Shown: one piece after another, positions 7,476-14,931 of the stretch
Numbering within the stretch: position 1 is the stretch's first letter
How the letters are laid out: the number at the start of each line of letters is the position of its first letter
Assembly (NCBI GenBank): GCA_035938015.1
Contig: DASZHJ010000050.1
Location: forward strand, 1-21,393
Direction of reading: 5' to 3'
From: DASZHJ01 sp035938015
Lineage (GTDB): Bacteria > Pseudomonadota > Alphaproteobacteria > ATCC43930 > CGMCC-115725
Length of the DNA stretch: 21,393 nt
Notes under the pieces: generated by a model
Databases searched by the model: none
Told to the model about the DNA's origin: nothing
What the model saw: the letters and a program-made list of their open reading frames with translations, nothing else
Made by a program: the position numbers and the translations under genes

Positions 7476-8253
7476 CAGCGCGGTGCCGGGCGAGCGGGTC
7501 GTCGATCAACGCTGGGATCCTGGCCGCTACCGGCAAAACGCTGGCTTTGTCGCTGTCCTCGGCGCGCCGCTTCTCGAGCTGCTGGCGCCGAGCCCTGGCG
7601 AGCGGATACTGGATCTCGGCTGCGGCGACGGGGCGCTCACGGAGAAAATCGCGGCCATCGCGACGGCGGTAGCGGTCGATGCGAGCGCCGATCAGATCAA
7701 GGCCGCGCGCGCCCGCGGGCTCGATGCCCACGTCGTTGACGGCACACGCCTTACCTTCGACAACGAATTCGATGCCGTTTTTTCGAACGCGGCCCTCCAT
7801 TGGATGCGTGACCCGGATGCGGCTATCGCCGGGGTCTGGCGCGCCTTGAAGCCGGGCGGGCGCTTCGTTGCGGAATGCGGCGGCGCCGGCAACGTGCACA
7901 CGATCCTGGAGGCGCTGGTGGCGGCCCTCGGCCGCCGTGGCCTTGATGGCCGCGCGGCTATACCCTGGTATTTTCCGGCGCCGGCGGAATACCGTGCGCG
8001 GCTCGAGGGGTGCGGCTTCCGCGTCGAGAGCATCACTCTCATTCCGCGGCCCACGCCGTTGCCCGGCTCGCTCGGCGACTGGCTCGACACCTTCGCCGAA
8101 AGCTTTCTCGCGGCGGTGCCGGCGAGGGAACGTCCGGCGGTGAAGCGCGAGATCGAGGTGGAACTCCGGCCCAAGCTGGTCGACGCTTCCGGAGTTTGGG
8201 TCGCCGACTACGTGCGGCTCCGCTTCATGGCGCGCAAGCCACTGGAGACCTGA
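7456..8253 (+). CDS. Class I SAM-dependent methyltransferase (Tam/BioC-like)
   Basis: A 265-residue cytoplasmic methyltransferase with a Rossmann fold. Motif I is ILDLGCGDGA (51-60), the acidic residue that holds the ribose is D75 in AVAVDAS, and FSNAALHWM (109-117) is typical of trans-aconitate methyltransferase-like and BioC-like proteins. WRALKPGGRF follows. The start is uncertain. ATG 7456 overlaps the end of mlaD by 20 bases and is preceded closely by AAGGTGG; GTG 7483 would shorten the protein by nine residues and has no ribosome-binding site. The 76-residue gene begins three bases after its stop, so the two are probably co-translated. The substrate is unknown; a 2-alkenoate or small carboxylate is possible by similarity only. 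Confidence 0.9.
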   Translation: MPRRHSNSAVPGERVVDQRWDPGRYRQNAGFVAVLGAPLLELLAPSPGERILDLGCGDGALTEKIAAIATAVAVDASADQIKAARARGLDAHVVDGTRLTFDNEFDAVFSNAALHWMRDPDAAIAGVWRALKPGGRFVAECGGAGNVHTILEALVAALGRRGLDGRAAIPWYFPAPAEYRARLEGCGFRVESITLIPRPTPLPGSLGDWLDTFAESFLAAVPARERPAVKREIEVELRPKLVDASGVWVADYVRLRFMARKPLET

Positions 8254-8256
8254 GCC

Positions 8257-8487
8257 ATGGCCGCGAAGAAACCCGCGAAGCCTGAATTTCCGGTTTGGCT
8301 CACGCCCGAGGGCGAGCCGGTCTCCTGCCTCGAGAAGATCAAGGTGCTGAACGAGAACCTCGCGGAGATCCAGGAGATGTCGCAGGAGGCGCTCGAGGAC
8401 GCGATCCTCATGGGCTGCGACGAGGCGCAATTCCGCGAGGTCGTCCGCAAGCTCGTCGAGAGCTTGGTTAATCCTTACAAGAAATAA
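8257..8487 (+). CDS. Small conserved-looking acidic protein, function unknown
   Basis: A 76-residue protein that I cannot assign to a named family. After a Lys/Pro-rich N terminus (MAAKKPAKPEF) comes FPVWLTPEGEPVSC, then a mostly helical acidic segment (LNENLAEIQEMSQEALEDAI) and a basic end. It has two cysteines (C24, C54) and no signal peptide or membrane segment. The ATG lies three bases after the methyltransferase stop, with GGAGA (8244-8248) eight bases upstream, so expression is probably coupled. Third-position GC bias matches neighbouring real genes. It may assist or regulate the methyltransferase, but only the gene order suggests this. Confidence 0.8.
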   Translation: MAAKKPAKPEFPVWLTPEGEPVSCLEKIKVLNENLAEIQEMSQEALEDAILMGCDEAQFREVVRKLVESLVNPYKK

Positions 8488-8527
8488 CTCCTTCGGCGCG
8501 TGTACTCTGCGCTGGCCGTTTCTCCGC

Positions 8528-9766
8528 TCAGGCGCGCGCTTCGCGCATCCTCGGCTGGCGCAGCAGCCAGAGCGCGATCGAGAGGTTGAGAAGATTCCAG
8601 AGGATGCCGTTGACGAAGGCGGCGCGGTAGGAGCTGGTAAGGTCGAAGATCGCGCCCGACATCCAGCCGCCCGCGGCCATGCCGAAGATGGTCGCCATCA
8701 GGATCAAGCCGAGCCGGGCACCGGCCTCCTGAGGCGCGAAGTACTCGCGCACGATGATCGCGTAAGCCGGCACGATGCCGCCCTGAGACAGGCCGAACAG
8801 CGCCGATACGATGTAGAGCGAGGCAAGGCCATTCCACGGCAGATAGAATATGAGCGTCAGGCACTGCAGCGCGGAGCCCAGGAGTAGCGTGCGCACGCCG
8901 CCGATGCGGTCGCAGATCCAGCCGGATGCCATCCGGCTCACCACGCCGGTGCCCAGCATGAGCGAGAGCATCTCCGCGCCGCGCGCTACGCCGTAACCGA
9001 GATCGGCGCAGTAGGCGACGATGTGCACTTGGGGCATCGACATGGCGACGCAGCAAGCGAAGCCCGCGACCACCAGCAGGCCCTGCAGCACGCTGGGCGA
9101 CAGCCGGAAGGCGCTCGGACCGACCGCTGCTACGGGCGTCGCGCCGTGCAACATCGGCGTGCGCCGCCGCAAGGCGAGGCTGAGCGGCAGCATGGTTGCG
9201 ATGCAGAATATCCCGACCCCTGCATAGGCCGTGCGCCAGCCATAGGCGTCGATGAAGTGCTGTAGCACCGGCGGCCACACGGTCCCCGCGAGGTAGCTGC
9301 CGCTCGCGCAGATGCCGACCGCGGTACCGCGATTGCGCGTGAACCAATGCGAGACGTCCGCGATCAGCGGCCCGAAGGTCGCGGAGCTTCCCAGCAGCCC
9401 GATGATCACACCCTGCACCGCGACGAACTGCCAGAGGCTGGCGGTTTGGGATGCGAGGAGATATCCGAGGGAGAGCGCGACCGTCCCGCCGATCACTGGG
9501 AAAATAATGCCGAAGCGGTCGGCCAGGCGGCCGGTCGCAATGCCGCCGAAGGCGAAGCCCACCATGGTCATTGTGTAGGGTAGCGAGGCGCTGGCGCGCG
9601 CGATGCCGAATTCGGCCTGGATCGCCGGCAGCACCACCACCGCCGACCAGAGGCCAACGCCGCCGATGGTGCTCAGCAGCAGCGATAGAAAGAGACGGCG
9701 CCAAGCGTAGGCGGTCTCGGTGCCGCTTTCTATCTCGGCGATGCGTGCCGGCGTGAGCGTGTCCAC
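8528..9766 (-). CDS. Major facilitator superfamily transporter (monocarboxylate/OFA-like)
   Basis: A 412-residue inner-membrane transporter with about twelve hydrophobic segments. The MFS signature GRLADRFG follows the second helix and the matching loop of the second half is CDRIGGVRT. The first helix (LFLSLLLSTIGGVGLW) and overall pattern resemble monocarboxylate or oxalate/formate antiporter-type MFS proteins, but the substrate is not predictable. The start is uncertain: GTG 9764-9766 has AGAGGA about eleven bases upstream and gives the normal cytoplasmic N terminus (VDTLTPARIAE). GTG 9790 and GTG 9913 are in frame too, but the added N terminus is Arg/Cys-rich and unlike the family. It is convergent with the 76-residue gene, 40 bases away. 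Confidence 0.88.
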   Translation of the reverse strand: MDTLTPARIAEIESGTETAYAWRRLFLSLLLSTIGGVGLWSAVVVLPAIQAEFGIARASASLPYTMTMVGFAFGGIATGRLADRFGIIFPVIGGTVALSLGYLLASQTASLWQFVAVQGVIIGLLGSSATFGPLIADVSHWFTRNRGTAVGICASGSYLAGTVWPPVLQHFIDAYGWRTAYAGVGIFCIATMLPLSLALRRRTPMLHGATPVAAVGPSAFRLSPSVLQGLLVVAGFACCVAMSMPQVHIVAYCADLGYGVARGAEMLSLMLGTGVVSRMASGWICDRIGGVRTLLLGSALQCLTLIFYLPWNGLASLYIVSALFGLSQGGIVPAYAIIVREYFAPQEAGARLGLILMATIFGMAAGGWMSGAIFDLTSSYRAAFVNGILWNLLNLSIALWLLRQPRMREARA

Positions 9767-9919
9767 GGGGTAGACTGTCCTCTCGGCCACGTCAGTTGAG
9801 GCGTCGCACGCTAGGGCATCACCCGAGTCTCTCGAAGGACGAAGAGCGCAAGGCAGCCATGCAGGCGGGCTCTCGCACCGCCGCATTGTGCGGCTACAAG
9901 TGCCCGGCTCCACCAGGCG

Positions 9920-10423
9920 TCACTGTCTCGTGAAGTTGAAATGGCAGACCCGGCCCTCGACTCGGCGGCCGATGCCGTGCGAGCCCTCGAAGCGGCCTAG
10001 AACATGATATGCATATTGGGTGGGCGTGGGCTCGCGCCCGAGGACTTCGTCGATGTCGTTGGTGATGCCGCCGGCATCCAGGCTCGCGCGGCCGTCCGGT
10101 TGGATCGATCCATTGAGCGTCATCCAGCCTTGGCTGCCTACGCTGCCGCGCTCGCCGCGTAGCACTCCATCTTTGACCTGCGCCGTGAATCGGTAGGCGG
10201 AGGCGGGCGCGTCGCCGCCGGCCTCCGGGCAGAACACAACCACGTACCAGCTGCCGTCGAAGCGCCACCCGTCGAAGGTCATGCCGATCTCGGTCGAGGG
10301 CGAGAGCGCGATGGGCAGAAACCGCGCATGGGTCGGCATGCCCCGCGTCTCGATCGCCGACGGCGACGAGGCCGGCAGAAGAATGGACGCGAGTATCGCG
10401 ATGACTGCTGTCGTGTGTCGCAT
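9920..10423 (-). CDS. Secreted protein of unknown function, alphaproteobacterial beta-rich domain
   Basis: A 167-residue protein with a signal peptide over about residues 1-23 (MRHTTAVIAILASILLPASS). The mature part has FDGSWYVVVFCPEAGGDAPA, KDGVLRGERGSVGSQGW, NGSIQPDGRASL and a final C-x-F-x-F-x-R/Q ending. I recognise this pattern from a small beta-rich domain, frequent in alphaproteobacterial exported proteins, that has two conserved cysteines (here in the FCPE and VCHF segments, probably a disulfide). No function is established to my knowledge. A run of G residues lies about eight bases before the ATG. The MFS gene follows on the same strand. Confidence 0.82.
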   Translation of the reverse strand: MRHTTAVIAILASILLPASSPSAIETRGMPTHARFLPIALSPSTEIGMTFDGWRFDGSWYVVVFCPEAGGDAPASAYRFTAQVKDGVLRGERGSVGSQGWMTLNGSIQPDGRASLDAGGITNDIDEVLGREPTPTQYAYHVLGRFEGSHGIGRRVEGRVCHFNFTRQ

Positions 10424-10541
10424 AGGCCGCCCCCCAACCTCGGCCTTTCCGACCTCCCGATATTAACCATGATCGCGGAATCGCCGAAGGCGCGGCACGA
10501 ATTATGACCGCGCTCGGCCTCGCCGGTAAAGTCTCAGCCGC

Positions 10542-10841
10542 TCAGGCGGCGTGGCGGTAGGGTGATACGTAGGGTTCGTTCGGTGGCGAGGGAAAATTGT
10601 CTGCGGCGGCGTCACGCACACCCGCGACGTAAGCTTGCTCGGCGGGCGTGGGTTGCGCCGCTTCGACATGAGCGAGAAAGCGCGCGCGAATGGAATTCAG
10701 GGCCTCGCTTGCCTGCCCGCTCAGCAGACGTCGGCCATCCGCGTAGCCGAGCGCGTAGGCGGCCGTGGGTTCGGCGGGAATGGGGTCGGACGGGGAAGCT
10801 GCCGATAGGCAATCGCTCTCGAGGGGAACTTTGTCATTCAT
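10542..10841 (-). CDS. Small hypothetical protein (99 aa)
   Basis: I do not recognise this protein. The start ATG at 10839-10841 is chosen because GGAG (10848-10851) lies six bases upstream, whereas the ATG two codons earlier directly abuts that site. The N-terminal third is acidic and Pro/Ser-rich (SPSDPIPAEPTA). The middle is probably helical (AYALGYADGRRLLSG and LNSIRARFLAHVEAAQ), followed by EQAYVAGVRDAAADNF. There is no signal peptide or membrane helix. It is transcribed divergently from the SHMT-like gene. A good ribosome-binding site and GC-rich third positions favour a real gene, but it could be lineage-specific. Confidence 0.7.
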   Translation of the reverse strand: MNDKVPLESDCLSAASPSDPIPAEPTAAYALGYADGRRLLSGQASEALNSIRARFLAHVEAAQPTPAEQAYVAGVRDAAADNFPSPPNEPYVSPYRHAA

Positions 10842-10904
10842 GACCATCTCCAGGTCACCCGTCTTTTGCCAACTGGTCGACTAAGCTAGGAAGAACAAGG
10901 TTGT

Positions 10905-11027
10905 CCCGAAAAATGCTCCCGCTCGGACCGATTTGGTCACCGCGGATATCGCACAATGTGGCGTCCCGAAGGCCCGAAATCTGTACGTAGTGTTGCGGAT
11001 CGGTAGTCCTACGTAGAGGACCCCGAA
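10905..11027. repeat. Cluster of short direct repeats in a divergent promoter region
   Basis: The 263-base gap between the 99-residue gene and the SHMT-like gene contains CCCGAA four times on the plus strand (10905, 10965, 10973, 11022); two copies extend to CCCGAAAT. TACGTAG occurs twice (10984-10990 and 11010-11016), the second within the palindrome CTACGTAG. These could be regulator sites for one or both divergent genes, or chance in a short GC-rich segment. No clear promoter hexamers were found. Confidence 0.3.
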
Positions 11028-11104
11028 ATGCGGATTTTATTCCACGCGAACCTTGCTCTAGCATCCCCTCGAGTGCGTACGCGCGACCGAAGGAGTGATC
11101 GAGA

Positions 11105-12433
11105 ATGACCGCGATGGCGACGGAAAAACCCTGGCTCCCAACCGATTGCCGGCGGGTGGTGGCGGAGGTGGAGGCGCGGCTGGTCGCCAAGGATGCCGAT
11201 GCGATTGAGCGCGAGGTGATACGGCTCGTCGATGCGCACGAACTACACATGGACCGCGAGAGCATCGGGCTCAATGCCGGCACCAACGTGATGAACCCGC
11301 GCGCAGCGGCGTTGCTCGCGCGCTCGCTCGGCAATCGGCCCTCGCTCGGATATCCCGGCGACAAGTACGAGATGGGCATGGAATTCGCGGGCGAGATCGA
11401 GGTGGTGACAGAGGCGTTGGTGCGGCGTCTCTTCAGCGCACCCTATGCCGAGATCCGCGTGGGCTCGGGCGCGCTCGCGAACCTCTATGCGTTCATGGCG
11501 ACGTGCCGGCCCGGCGACCGCATTCTGGCCTTTCCGCCGGAGATGGGCGGTCACGTGACGCATCACGGCGCGGGTATCGCGGGACTTTATGGCCTCGAGA
11601 CGCATCCTGTTCCCTTTGACGGAAAGCGCATGGCGATCGATCTCGACCGTTTGCGCGGAGAGGCGCGGCGGCTCGCGCCCAAGCTCATCACGCTCGCGGG
11701 CTCGCTCTGTCTGTTTCCCTATGCGGTGCGCGAGGCGCGCGAGATTGCCGATGAGGTTGGCGCCTATCTCCTCTACGACGCCGCACACATGGGCGGGATC
11801 ATCGCGGGCGGGCGCTTCCAGCAGCCGCTCGCGGAGGGTGCGCACCTCATGACCATGTCGACCTACAAGGCGTATGGCGGTCCGCCCGCGGGGCTGGTGC
11901 TGACCACCGAGAAGGCGCTCGCCGAGCGCCTCGACCAGATCGCCTATCCCGGCGTCACCGCGAATTTCGACCTGGGCAAAACCGCCGCGCTCGCGCTGGC
12001 GACCCTGGACCTGTTGGAGCACGGCCGCGATTACGCGGGGATGTGCATCGCCAACGCTCAAGCGCTGGCCGCAGCGCTCGTGGCCGAGGGCCTGCCCGTG
12101 CACGGGCTGGAGGGGCGCGGCCACACCGAGAGCCATCACTTGGCGCTCCATGCGGCGCCCTTCGGCGGCGGCCAACGCGCTTCCAAGCGGCTCGCGGAGG
12201 CGAACGTGCTCCTCTGCGGCATCGGATTGCCGGTGGCACCCGTCGAGGGCGACCTCAACGGCATCCGGATCGGCAGTCAGGAAATCACGCGCTGGGGGCT
12301 GGAGCCCCGGCACATGCCCGAGATTGCCCGTTTCATCGCGCGGGTGTTCCGCGGTAACGAGGATCCCGTCGTTGTCCGACCGGAGGTCATCGAGTTCCGG
12401 CGCGGGTTCCAGAAGCTGACTTTCATGCGGTGA
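11105..12433 (+). CDS. Divergent serine hydroxymethyltransferase-like PLP enzyme
   Basis: A 442-residue fold-type I PLP enzyme of the SHMT family. The PLP lysine is K255 (MSTYKAYGGPP). D225 and H228 (YDAAHMGG) match the Asp and His that hold the pyridine ring, GGHVTH matches the PLP-stacking segment, and R388 (GIRIGS) matches the substrate-carboxylate Arg. Aligned by eye to E. coli GlyA around GYPG, Tyr55, Glu57 and Tyr65 become P79, L81 and E89, and the His before the PLP lysine becomes Y254. Glu57 is needed for folate-dependent transfer, so ordinary SHMT activity is unlikely. An aldolase, transaldolase or another one-carbon-independent reaction is more plausible. AAGGAG (11090-11095) lies nine bases before the ATG. 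It often may be annotated glyA by homology, which I think would mislead. Confidence 0.88.
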   Translation: MTAMATEKPWLPTDCRRVVAEVEARLVAKDADAIEREVIRLVDAHELHMDRESIGLNAGTNVMNPRAAALLARSLGNRPSLGYPGDKYEMGMEFAGEIEVVTEALVRRLFSAPYAEIRVGSGALANLYAFMATCRPGDRILAFPPEMGGHVTHHGAGIAGLYGLETHPVPFDGKRMAIDLDRLRGEARRLAPKLITLAGSLCLFPYAVREAREIADEVGAYLLYDAAHMGGIIAGGRFQQPLAEGAHLMTMSTYKAYGGPPAGLVLTTEKALAERLDQIAYPGVTANFDLGKTAALALATLDLLEHGRDYAGMCIANAQALAAALVAEGLPVHGLEGRGHTESHHLALHAAPFGGGQRASKRLAEANVLLCGIGLPVAPVEGDLNGIRIGSQEITRWGLEPRHMPEIARFIARVFRGNEDPVVVRPEVIEFRRGFQKLTFMR

Positions 12434-12485
12434 GCCTGAGCGCGCCATGCTCTCGCCACAGTCGCGCGCTTTGATCCCGCGCGCG

Positions 12486-12950
12486 ATGAAGCACATCCTT
12501 TTCGCTGTCGCCCTCTTGGCGCTCGCCATGGCCGGCATGGCCCTTGCTCAGCAGAAACCGGCGCCCACTAAAGCGCCTCCGGCGGCGGCCACCGCGGCGG
12601 CGCCTGCGGTCACGATCGCTGTGCTGCAGGGGCTCGACAAGACCACGGCCCGTGTCTCGACCGTGGAGGCACCCATTGCTCAAAGCGTTCGGTTCGGCAC
12701 GCTCGTCATCACGGCCCGTGCCTGCGTCAAGAAGCCGCCGGAGGACCCGCCCAATACGGCCGCTTTCCTGGAGATCGATGAGGCGCGTCCCCAGGGCGCG
12801 CAGGCCGGCACCGACATGCAGCATCTCTTCAGCGGCTGGATGTTCGCGCAGAGCCCGGCGCTCTCGACGCTCGAGCACCCCGTCTATGACGTGACCGTGC
12901 TCGACTGCAAGACCGAGATGGGATCGTCTGCCAAGCCTTCCTCGAAATAA
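12486..12950 (+). CDS. DUF2155 exported protein
   Basis: A 154-residue exported protein of the alphaproteobacterial DUF2155 family. ATG 12486 is preferred over ATG 12447 because it begins directly with a signal peptide (MKHILFAVALLALAMAGMA). An Ala/Pro/Lys linker follows, then the conserved domain: VLQGLDKTTARVSTVEAP, RFGTLVITARAC, and FSGWMFAQSPALSTLEHPVYDV ending at VLDCK. C80 and C141 may form a disulfide. No biochemical function is known to me. The last 22 codons overlap the end of the convergent aat gene by 67 bases. In other alphaproteobacteria it is, as I recall, near NDUFA12; here it is 5 kb away. Confidence 0.88.
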   Translation: MKHILFAVALLALAMAGMALAQQKPAPTKAPPAAATAAAPAVTIAVLQGLDKTTARVSTVEAPIAQSVRFGTLVITARACVKKPPEDPPNTAAFLEIDEARPQGAQAGTDMQHLFSGWMFAQSPALSTLEHPVYDVTVLDCKTEMGSSAKPSSK

Positions 12951-13531
12951 GCCTCGACCGCGAGGGCGCGCTCCAACTGCCGATGATAGTCGGAGCGGGG
13001 TATCTCCACCGCGCCGAAGCGGCGGAGATGGTCGGTGACGAACTGGGTGTCGAGCAGGCGGAAGCCGCCCTTGACGAGCCGGGCCACCAAATGGACCAGG
13101 GCCACTTTGCTCGCGTCGCTCGAGCGGCTGAACATGCTCTCGCCGAAGAACACGCCGCGGAGCGCGACGCCGTAAAGCCCGCCCACCAGCTCGCCCTCGC
13201 GCCAGGCCTCGACACTGTGCGCATAGCCCCGCCCGTAAAGCGCGCTGTAAAGCCGGAGGATCTCGTCGTTGATCCAAGTTTTCGGCCGCATCTCCGTGGG
13301 CTCCGCGCAGCCCCGCATCACCGCGTCGAAAGCGGTATCGATGCGGACCTCATAGTGGCCTGCGCGCAGCGTACGCTTGAGCCGGCGCGGCAGGTGGAAA
13401 CGGTCGAGCGGCAGCACGCCGCGCGGGTCCGGATCGATCCAGAAGAGGTCAGGATCCTCGGCGGACTCCGCCATTGGGAACAAGCCGGCTGCATAGGCAC
13501 GCAATAGCAGGTCAGGCGAAAGCTCGATCAT
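12884..13531 (-). CDS. aat: Leucyl/phenylalanyl-tRNA-protein transferase
   Basis: A 215-residue cytoplasmic enzyme that moves Leu or Phe from tRNA to proteins with N-terminal Arg or Lys, marking them for ClpAP via ClpS. Family segments are complete: SPDLLLRAYAAGLFPMAE near the start, WIDPDPRGVLPL, TWINDEI, GYAHSVEAW, GGLYGVALRGVFFGESMFS, and LLDTQFVTDHLRRFGA. Length is near normal (E. coli 234). It is the last gene of the minus-strand run aroQ-accB-accC-aat, 43 bases after accC. Its 3' end overlaps the convergent DUF2155 gene by 67 bases, and the C-terminal tail beyond the conserved core occupies the overlap. Confidence 0.96.
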   Translation of the reverse strand: MIELSPDLLLRAYAAGLFPMAESAEDPDLFWIDPDPRGVLPLDRFHLPRRLKRTLRAGHYEVRIDTAFDAVMRGCAEPTEMRPKTWINDEILRLYSALYGRGYAHSVEAWREGELVGGLYGVALRGVFFGESMFSRSSDASKVALVHLVARLVKGGFRLLDTQFVTDHLRRFGAVEIPRSDYHRQLERALAVEAYFEEGLADDPISVLQSSTVTS

Positions 13532-13574
13532 GCGGGAATGATGCGGAGCCGTTCGCTTTGCCGCAAGACGGTCG

Positions 13575-14915
13575 TCAGCCCCGTCCCAAGAACCGCCCGA
13601 GCCAATGCACGTCGTAGAGCCCGTTGATGAAGTCGGGCGCCACCACCAATCGCTGATGCAGCGGGATCGTCGTATCGATCCCCGTGATCACGAATTCCTC
13701 CAGCGACCGGCGAAGCCGCATCAGGCACTCGTTGCGGCTGGTGCCGTGCACGATGAGCTTGGCGACCAGGCTGTCGTAGTGCGGCGGTACGCTGTAGCCT
13801 TGATAGAGCGCGCTGTCGACGCGCACGCCCATGCCGCCGGGGGCGTGATAGCCGGTGATGGTGCCCGGCGAGGGGGTGAAGCTCTCGGGATGCTCGGCGT
13901 TGATGCGGCACTCGATCGCATGGCCCGCGAGGCTGACGTCGGCCTGTCGGTAGCCCAGCGGCGCACCGGACGCGATTCGGAGCTGCTCGCGCACAATGTC
14001 AATGCCGCTCACCATCTCGGAAATGGGGTGCTCGACCTGGAGCCGCGTGTTCATCTCGATGAAGAAAAACCGGCCGTCCTCGAACAGAAACTCGATGGTG
14101 CCCGCGCTCTTGTATCCGAGCTTAGCGATCGCCCGGGTGGCAATCCGCGCAAGCTCCGTGCGCTGCTCGGCGTTGAGCGCAGGCGATGGCGTCTCCTCAA
14201 GGACCTTTTGATGTGACCGCTGCAGCGAGCAGTCGCGCTCGCCCAAGTGAATGACCCCGCCTTGGCCGTCGGCGAGGATCTGTACTTCGATGTGGCGGGG
14301 ATGACCGAGGTAGCGCTCGAGGTAGACCTCGGCGTTGGCAAAGAAGGCAGCGGACTCCCGCTGCGCCGCCGGAAGCATCTCCTTAAGCTCGGGCTCGTCG
14401 CGCGCCACTCGCATGCCACGCCCGCCACCACCCCCCGCAGCCTTGATCAGAACGGGATACCCGATGCGGCGCGCCTCGGCGGTCGCGTGGTCGGGGCTCT
14501 CGATTGCCCCTTCGGATCCTGGGACCACGGGAATGCCGAGCTCGACCGCCGCTCGCTTCGCCGCGACCTTGTCGCCCATCATGCGGATGTGCTCGACGGA
14601 GGGACCGATGAAGGTGAAGCCGTGTTCCTCCACCATTTCGGCGAATCCTGGATTCTCCGCGAGGAAGCCAAGGCCGGGATGAATCGCGTCGGCACCGGTA
14701 ATCTGCGCCGCCGAAAGGATCGCGGGTATGTTGAGATAGCTCTCGCGCGCGGGCGGCGGTCCGATGCAGACGCTCTCGTCCGCGAGCCGCACGTGCATGG
14801 CGGCGTCGTCCGCGGTTGAATGCACGGCCACTGTCTTGATGCCCATTTCGCGGCAGGCGCGGTGGATGCGCAGCGCGATTTCGCCGCGGTTGGCGATGAG
14901 GACCTTCTCGAACAT
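13575..14915 (-). CDS. accC: Acetyl-CoA carboxylase, biotin carboxylase subunit
   Basis: A 446-residue cytoplasmic ATP-grasp enzyme that carboxylates the biotin on AccB with bicarbonate and ATP, the first half-reaction of fatty-acid synthesis. It has the N-terminal KVLIANRGEIALRI motif, K116, K158 before the glycine-rich ATP loop (161-165), HLGERDCSLQRSHQKV, and the catalytic EMNTRLQVEHP segment. Length equals the E. coli enzyme. It begins 16 bases after the accB stop, consistent with one transcript and matched amounts of the two subunits. All expected catalytic motifs are present. Confidence 0.98.
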   Translation of the reverse strand: MFEKVLIANRGEIALRIHRACREMGIKTVAVHSTADDAAMHVRLADESVCIGPPPARESYLNIPAILSAAQITGADAIHPGLGFLAENPGFAEMVEEHGFTFIGPSVEHIRMMGDKVAAKRAAVELGIPVVPGSEGAIESPDHATAEARRIGYPVLIKAAGGGGGRGMRVARDEPELKEMLPAAQRESAAFFANAEVYLERYLGHPRHIEVQILADGQGGVIHLGERDCSLQRSHQKVLEETPSPALNAEQRTELARIATRAIAKLGYKSAGTIEFLFEDGRFFFIEMNTRLQVEHPISEMVSGIDIVREQLRIASGAPLGYRQADVSLAGHAIECRINAEHPESFTPSPGTITGYHAPGGMGVRVDSALYQGYSVPPHYDSLVAKLIVHGTSRNECLMRLRRSLEEFVITGIDTTIPLHQRLVVAPDFINGLYDVHWLGRFLGRG

Positions 14916-14931
14916 TGCCCGAGGATCCCGC

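Noticed and set aside
7348..8430. 360-codon minus-strand frame opposite the methyltransferase
   Set aside because: Antisense shadow; the plus strand encodes clear SAM-binding motifs.
9767..9913. N-terminal extension of the MFS protein to GTG 9913
   Set aside because: The added 49 residues are Arg/Cys/Pro-rich, unlike any MFS N terminus, and no ribosome-binding site precedes that codon.
10855..11379. Minus-strand frame across the intergenic region and the start of the SHMT-like gene
   Set aside because: Half of it is antisense to a real gene, and it has no ribosome-binding site or recognisable motif.
11243..12538. Long minus-strand open frame opposite the SHMT-like gene
   Set aside because: Antisense shadow of a clear PLP enzyme; composition rich in His, Arg and Glu without motifs.
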